From: an uncultured Thermoguttaceae bacterium
GTDB lineage: Bacteria; Planctomycetota; Planctomycetia; Pirellulales; Thermoguttaceae
NCBI GenBank assembly: GCA_934725735.1
Contig: CAKVCP010000101.1
Location: 1-8,066, forward strand
Length of the DNA stretch: 8,066 bases
Direction: 5' to 3'
Below are positions 5,378 through 8,066 of the stretch, piece after piece. The position numbers were made by a program, and so were the translations under genes. The notes beneath the pieces are model-generated. The model was not told the origin of the DNA. It was given only the letters and a program-made list of their open reading frames with translations, and searched no databases. The first letter of the stretch is position 1. Every line of letters starts with the position of its first letter.

Positions 5378-5383
5378 TATACT
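5378..5383 (+). promoter_or_regulatory. Possible -10 (TATACT) of the DPF-repeat membrane protein gene
   Basis: TATACT lies about 90 bases before the GTG start, in an AT-rich divergent intergenic region. The -35 (ATGGTA at 17 bases) is weak. The leader would include CGCGC-AAAAC-GCGCG near 5415-5430, able to form a short hairpin. Confidence 0.3.
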
Positions 5384-5471
5384 TACAGGAGCGTTTTTCT
5401 CAAGTGGGAAGAATCGCGCAAAACGCGCGGCGCATACGTCAAAGAACGGTTAGATTAAAGGAGTACCTCAC

Positions 5472-6185
5472 GTGGCTGACGAAAAAGATAAGAATGAAGA
5501 CGCTTTATTCTCGGATCTCCCCGGCGAACTCAACGCCGATCCCTTCGCCTCCAACGATTCTGCCGATCCTCTAGCTCCGTCGGGCGCCGACGACGTCTTC
5601 GGTCAAGGCGACGCCGATCCCTTCGCCTCTAGCGGCGACGACGACGTCTTCGGGCAGAGCGCCTCCGATCCTTTCGCTTCTACCGACTCCGCCCAGGCCA
5701 GCGACAGCGCGTTCAGCGCCGACGTCTCCGACGTTCCCGAAACTCCAGACGCCGCTCCGCTTCCTGTCGCCGGAAAGAAAAGCAAGAAAGCCAAAACGCC
5801 CAAAGTCAAGAAAGAGAAAGTCGCCAAGGTCAAAGAACCCAAGGGCCCGTACACCGCGTCCCCCGCGCCCTTCTTCGTTCTCGCCGCGCTCCTTCTCCTC
5901 CTTACCGTCGTCGCCGACGTCTCCCTACTGCTCGCCGGTTCCGTCGGCGTCGCCTTCGTCATCGAAACCACAATCCTCGGGCTCTTCTCCCTTATCGTCC
6001 CCGCGCTCTTCCTCAAGCAGCTCCGTAAGCGCCCCGTGTGTCTCTTCGACTTCATGATCGGGCTCGTCGCGATCCTCCTCATCTTCAGTTCGATCCTCAC
6101 CCTCTCCTACTTCGCGAAGACGTTTCAGGGGGACGTCAAGGCCGCGCGGAACGTCGTCGTCGCGGTCGAGACGCTCAACGCGTAA
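5472..6185 (+). CDS. Membrane protein with acidic DPF-repeat N-terminus and Lys-rich linker, 237 aa
   Basis: I do not recognise a family. Residues 1-95 are acidic, low in complexity and probably disordered. They contain DPF/DPL-A repeats at 23-26, 32-35, 49-52 and 66-69, and DDVFGQ at 40-45 and 57-62. Residues 101-125 are Lys/Pro-rich (GKKSKKAKTPKVKKEKV...). Three hydrophobic segments follow at about 133-156, 158-181 and 194-215, with positive residues between the second and third (KQLRKRP, 182-188). The N-terminus would be cytoplasmic by the positive-inside rule. The start is GTG, with AAAGGAG eight bases upstream. It stands alone on the plus strand, divergent from the YkgJ-family gene and closed by two terminators. 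A role as a membrane-anchored binding or scaffold protein is possible but not shown. Confidence 0.82.
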   Translation: MADEKDKNEDALFSDLPGELNADPFASNDSADPLAPSGADDVFGQGDADPFASSGDDDVFGQSASDPFASTDSAQASDSAFSADVSDVPETPDAAPLPVAGKKSKKAKTPKVKKEKVAKVKEPKGPYTASPAPFFVLAALLLLLTVVADVSLLLAGSVGVAFVIETTILGLFSLIVPALFLKQLRKRPVCLFDFMIGLVAILLIFSSILTLSYFAKTFQGDVKAARNVVVAVETLNA

Positions 6186-6198
6186 TTCCGCCAACCGA

Positions 6199-6219
6199 GC
6201 GCGAATCTCGCGCGTTTTT
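6199..6219 (+). terminator. Rho-independent terminator 1 of the DPF-repeat gene
   Basis: GCGCGA and TCGCGC form a perfect 6-bp stem around the loop ATC, followed by G and five T. It begins 14 bases after the stop codon. Confidence 0.8.
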
Positions 6220-6227
6220 CTGACGCA

Positions 6228-6258
6228 ACGGCGCCGTTCCTCTCGGCGCCCGTTTTTT
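6228..6258 (+). terminator. Rho-independent terminator 2, in tandem
   Basis: ACGGCGCC pairs with GGCGCCCGT, allowing one bulged C, across a 9-base loop and is followed by a run of six T. Coming right after terminator 1, it would give a tight stop before the next gene. Confidence 0.65.
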
Positions 6259-6310
6259 CTTAGCTCGCCGCAGCCCCGCGCAAAAATCAAGGAAAACTTT
6301 GCCGCTTCAA

Positions 6311-6337
6311 TTGAGATCGATCCGATTTCTATATAAT
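6311..6337 (+). promoter_or_regulatory. Probable promoter of the 292-aa gene
   Basis: TTGAGA (6311-6316) and TATAAT (6332-6337) are separated by 15 bases, two short of ideal. The start codon is 45 bases downstream of the -10. The two terminators just upstream mean this gene needs its own promoter. Confidence 0.5.
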
Positions 6338-6381
6338 AATAGGGGAAGTCGGGTCGTTTCATCTCAATAAGGAGCGCGGCA

Positions 6382-7260
6382 ATGGTCTCGGAACGCACGT
6401 CATATTCTCGGGAGGTAAAAGAGCTCGAGCGCACGGTCGCTTGGCGCGAGTGGCGTTCTATCTTCGTCAACGTCCTCCAGGACGACGCCCAAGGCGCCGC
6501 GTCCCCCGAAGGAATCGACAACTTCTTGCGACTCCTCCTCCTGAGCATGAAAGAATGTCCCCTCCGACTCATCGAGAATCGCTTCCCCGATCCCCTCGTG
6601 AAGATTTTTTGCGTCAACGAATGGGTCGCCCACCTCAACGCCGGAAGCATGGAATTCCTCAAAATTCCAAGCGCCGAATTAGCCGCCAAACCGTGCGCGC
6701 TCGTCCCCGGCTCACTCGTCGACCGACCCTTCTCAGACTACTCCTCCCCCGCGTTCTCCCTCGAATTTCACCGCTCTATCACCTCCAAGAAGATCAAAAA
6801 CCTCATCGCCGACTTCTTCCAATGGTTCCTCGAATTCGTCGAAGACCGATACTACGCGAAAATTCGCCATGAATCGACGATCCTCGTCAAGCGCTTCGAC
6901 TACGAAGCCTTCCAAAAGCAACACAAAGAATCGCCCGACGTCGCCGACTGGAACGCCCTCTGCCGCTATCTCTGCCACCTGCGCTGGTTTCAGGAACGAC
7001 AGGACGAAGTCGCAAAAGACCCGCGCCTGCAAGAAGTCGAGACGAACGTCGAAGAATTCTACGACGTCCTAGTCGACGACTTCGAGCTCAAACTCTGTAA
7101 AAACCGGCACGACGTCTTCCTCGACGACAACCCGCTCGCGATCGACGCGGAAAATTACGCGTGCAACATCCTGCGCATCCTCGGCGAGAACTTCAAAGAA
7201 TTCCTCCTCAAAACGTATACCACGAACGCCAGCGCCGATCCCCGCGCGTCGCGTTTCTAA
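6382..7260 (+). CDS. Unrecognised 292-aa soluble protein
   Basis: I do not recognise a family. The ATG has AAGGAG about eight bases upstream. The protein is charged, rich in aromatic residues and predicted mainly helical, with no signal peptide or membrane segment. Notable parts are VAWREWRSIFVNVLQDD (19-35), the helix LRLLLLSMKECPLRLIENRF (49-68), FFQWFLEFVEDRYYAKI (145-161), a Trp/Tyr/Cys-rich stretch WNALCRYLCHLRWFQERQDE (190-209) and acidic VEEFYDVLVDDFELK (223-237). Codon use, rich in GAC, GTC, CTC and TTC, matches the neighbouring genes, so it looks resident and real. It has its own promoter and no partner on the same transcript is evident: the next gene starts 319 bases later. No function can be offered. 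Confidence 0.82.
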   Translation: MVSERTSYSREVKELERTVAWREWRSIFVNVLQDDAQGAASPEGIDNFLRLLLLSMKECPLRLIENRFPDPLVKIFCVNEWVAHLNAGSMEFLKIPSAELAAKPCALVPGSLVDRPFSDYSSPAFSLEFHRSITSKKIKNLIADFFQWFLEFVEDRYYAKIRHESTILVKRFDYEAFQKQHKESPDVADWNALCRYLCHLRWFQERQDEVAKDPRLQEVETNVEEFYDVLVDDFELKLCKNRHDVFLDDNPLAIDAENYACNILRILGENFKEFLLKTYTTNASADPRASRF

Positions 7261-7579
7261 AGCCCCCTTTGACGGAAAACGTCGCAATCAGTCTCATCCC
7301 TCGGGAAGGCGCGTTATCTCACAATATGTAAGTTTTCTCCATTTCTTTGTTTGGAATGGGATGGAATCACAAAAATTTCCAGAATTTTTTGGAAAAAGAA
7401 AATTTTACAAGCGCCCTTACCTCTTAAAGGTGTTACAATTACGTACAGAAAAATGCGGGTAGGCGAATATCTTTATATATATTCCATTCACTTTATTATT
7501 CTGTTCGCTGCGTCGCGTCGATTATCCAATTCATTCCGATTAGCGTCACATTTTATTTTTAAGAAAGTTTTGTCATCCC
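7261..7579. other. 319-bp AT-rich intergenic region before the umuD-like gene
   Basis: There is no intact gene here. The segment holds GACG-GAAAA-CGTC at about 7270-7282 (a small stem without T-run), a cluster of TGGAA/TTCCA half-sites at 7352-7394, and TATA-rich sequence near 7470-7500 that could contain the promoter of the next gene. I found neither a CTGT-N8-ACAG nor a GAAC-N4-GTTC box, so damage regulation of the downstream gene is not evident here. Confidence 0.5.
7352..7394. repeat. Cluster of four TGGAA/TTCCA half-sites
   Basis: TGGAA occurs at 7352-7356 and 7362-7366, one helical turn apart, then TTCCA at 7377-7381 and TGGAA at 7390-7394. Pairs can form alternative small stems. It may be a regulator-binding region or chance in AT-rich DNA. 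Confidence 0.3.
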
Positions 7580-8066
7580 ATGATTCCTACCGCAGCATTG
7601 TCCACTCAGCTTAACGGACTCAAAAAAAGCGTTCCGAAAAGCCCAATCGCCACGCTCAAGGCGAACGCCGTTCCCGCGCCGGAAATTCTCGCTCACGAAG
7701 GCGCCGCGACTAAGCGTCGCGCAGGTCGTCCGAAAAACTCCGGAAAATACGGAGAACCCACGAAAGCCGTGCGATTCCCGGTCTCGCTCATCGAACGCAT
7801 GCCCAAAATCATCGAAAGAAACGGTCTTGTAGTTCCCCTCTATTCCGATCTGGTTCAAGCGGGCTTCCCCTCCCCTGCGGAAGACAACGCCCCCTTTGAA
7901 TCCTTCGACTTATGCGAACATCTCGTTCCTAACCCCGCTTCGACCTTCTTTATCCGCACGACCGGAGAGTCGATGCGCGACGCGGGGATCTTCCCCGGCG
8001 ACGTCCTCATCGTCGATCGAAGCCTCGAACCCTCTAACGGAGACGTCGTCGTCGCCGCCGTCAACG
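7580..8066 (+). CDS. umuD: UmuD-like S24 self-cleaving protein with N-terminal extension, 3' end cut off
   Basis: The frame gives 162 codons from ATG at 7580 and runs off the right edge. Residues 86-99, PLYSDLVQAGFPSP, match E. coli UmuD PLFSDLVQCGFPSP; A94-G95 is the expected self-cleavage bond. TGESMRDAGI (128-137) holds the catalytic serine S131. FPGDVLIVDRS and GDVVVAAVN follow as in UmuD; the catalytic lysine should lie about six codons beyond the window. The known role is RecA-stimulated self-cleavage, giving the form that works with the UmuC polymerase in translesion synthesis. Unlike E. coli UmuD, about 80 residues precede the core. They include RRAGRPKNSGKYGEPTKAVR (46-65), with an AT-hook-like GRPK, then PVSLIERM, so it may bind DNA. 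The ribosome binding site is weak (AAGAAAG), so a start farther down is possible, but the frame reads well from 7580. Confidence 0.88.
   Translation, partial: MIPTAALSTQLNGLKKSVPKSPIATLKANAVPAPEILAHEGAATKRRAGRPKNSGKYGEPTKAVRFPVSLIERMPKIIERNGLVVPLYSDLVQAGFPSPAEDNAPFESFDLCEHLVPNPASTFFIRTTGESMRDAGIFPGDVLIVDRSLEPSNGDVVVAAVN

Noticed and set aside
5538..5680. DPF motifs resembling clathrin adaptor-binding motifs of eukaryotic endocytic proteins
   Set aside because: Three-residue motifs in an acidic disordered tail arise easily, and bacteria lack the adaptor; no support for such a role.
5925..6689. 254-aa minus-strand open frame
   Set aside because: It spans the end of one plus-strand gene, two terminators and the start of another. 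Its Arg/Glu-rich composition is what the reverse of these GC-rich codons gives.
7522..7528. TTATCCA, similar to a DnaA box
   Set aside because: It is a single seven-of-nine match without further boxes or an origin-like context.

Overview
The window looks like a chromosomal stretch of a GC-balanced bacterium with strong Shine-Dalgarno sites and a heavy bias for GAC/GTC/CGC-type codons. A planctomycete or a related anaerobe is possible, from the overall style of the hypothetical proteins, but nothing here fixes the taxon. There are nine complete protein genes, two genes cut by the window edges, and a decayed stretch holding at least two broken gene copies. I saw no rRNA, tRNA, CRISPR array or insertion sequence.

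Layout. (1) 1-1792, minus strand: a metalloid-response cassette read as ArsR-type repressor, then a YraQ/ArsP-type permease with a TPFCSCSSIP motif, then a small thioredoxin with a CKNC active site (cut by the left edge). The repressor has a near-consensus promoter whose -10 is covered by a perfect 13-bp palindrome, a likely self-operator. An intrinsic terminator lies between repressor and permease and probably sets their ratio.

(2) 1826-3921, minus strand: a small accessory island. An unknown 120-aa gene is followed by three overlapping genes: a DUF4417-like protein, a 141-aa basic protein resembling the C-terminal tip of polymorphic toxins, and a 120-aa acidic protein that could be its immunity partner. 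A terminator closes the unit.

(3) 3922-4858: no intact gene. Two degraded copies of the acidic 120-aa gene sit in tandem in the same orientation. Such a decaying family next to a toxin-like gene fits an immunity-gene array, and is the most interesting part of the window.

(4) 4859-6258: a minus-strand YkgJ-family cysteine-cluster protein and a divergent plus-strand membrane protein with an acidic DPF-repeat N-terminus, ended by two tandem terminators.

(5) 6311-8066, plus strand: an unrecognised 292-aa soluble protein, a 319-bp AT-rich spacer, and the first 162 codons of a UmuD-like S24 self-cleaving protein with an AT-hook-like N-terminal extension, cut by the right edge just before its expected catalytic lysine.
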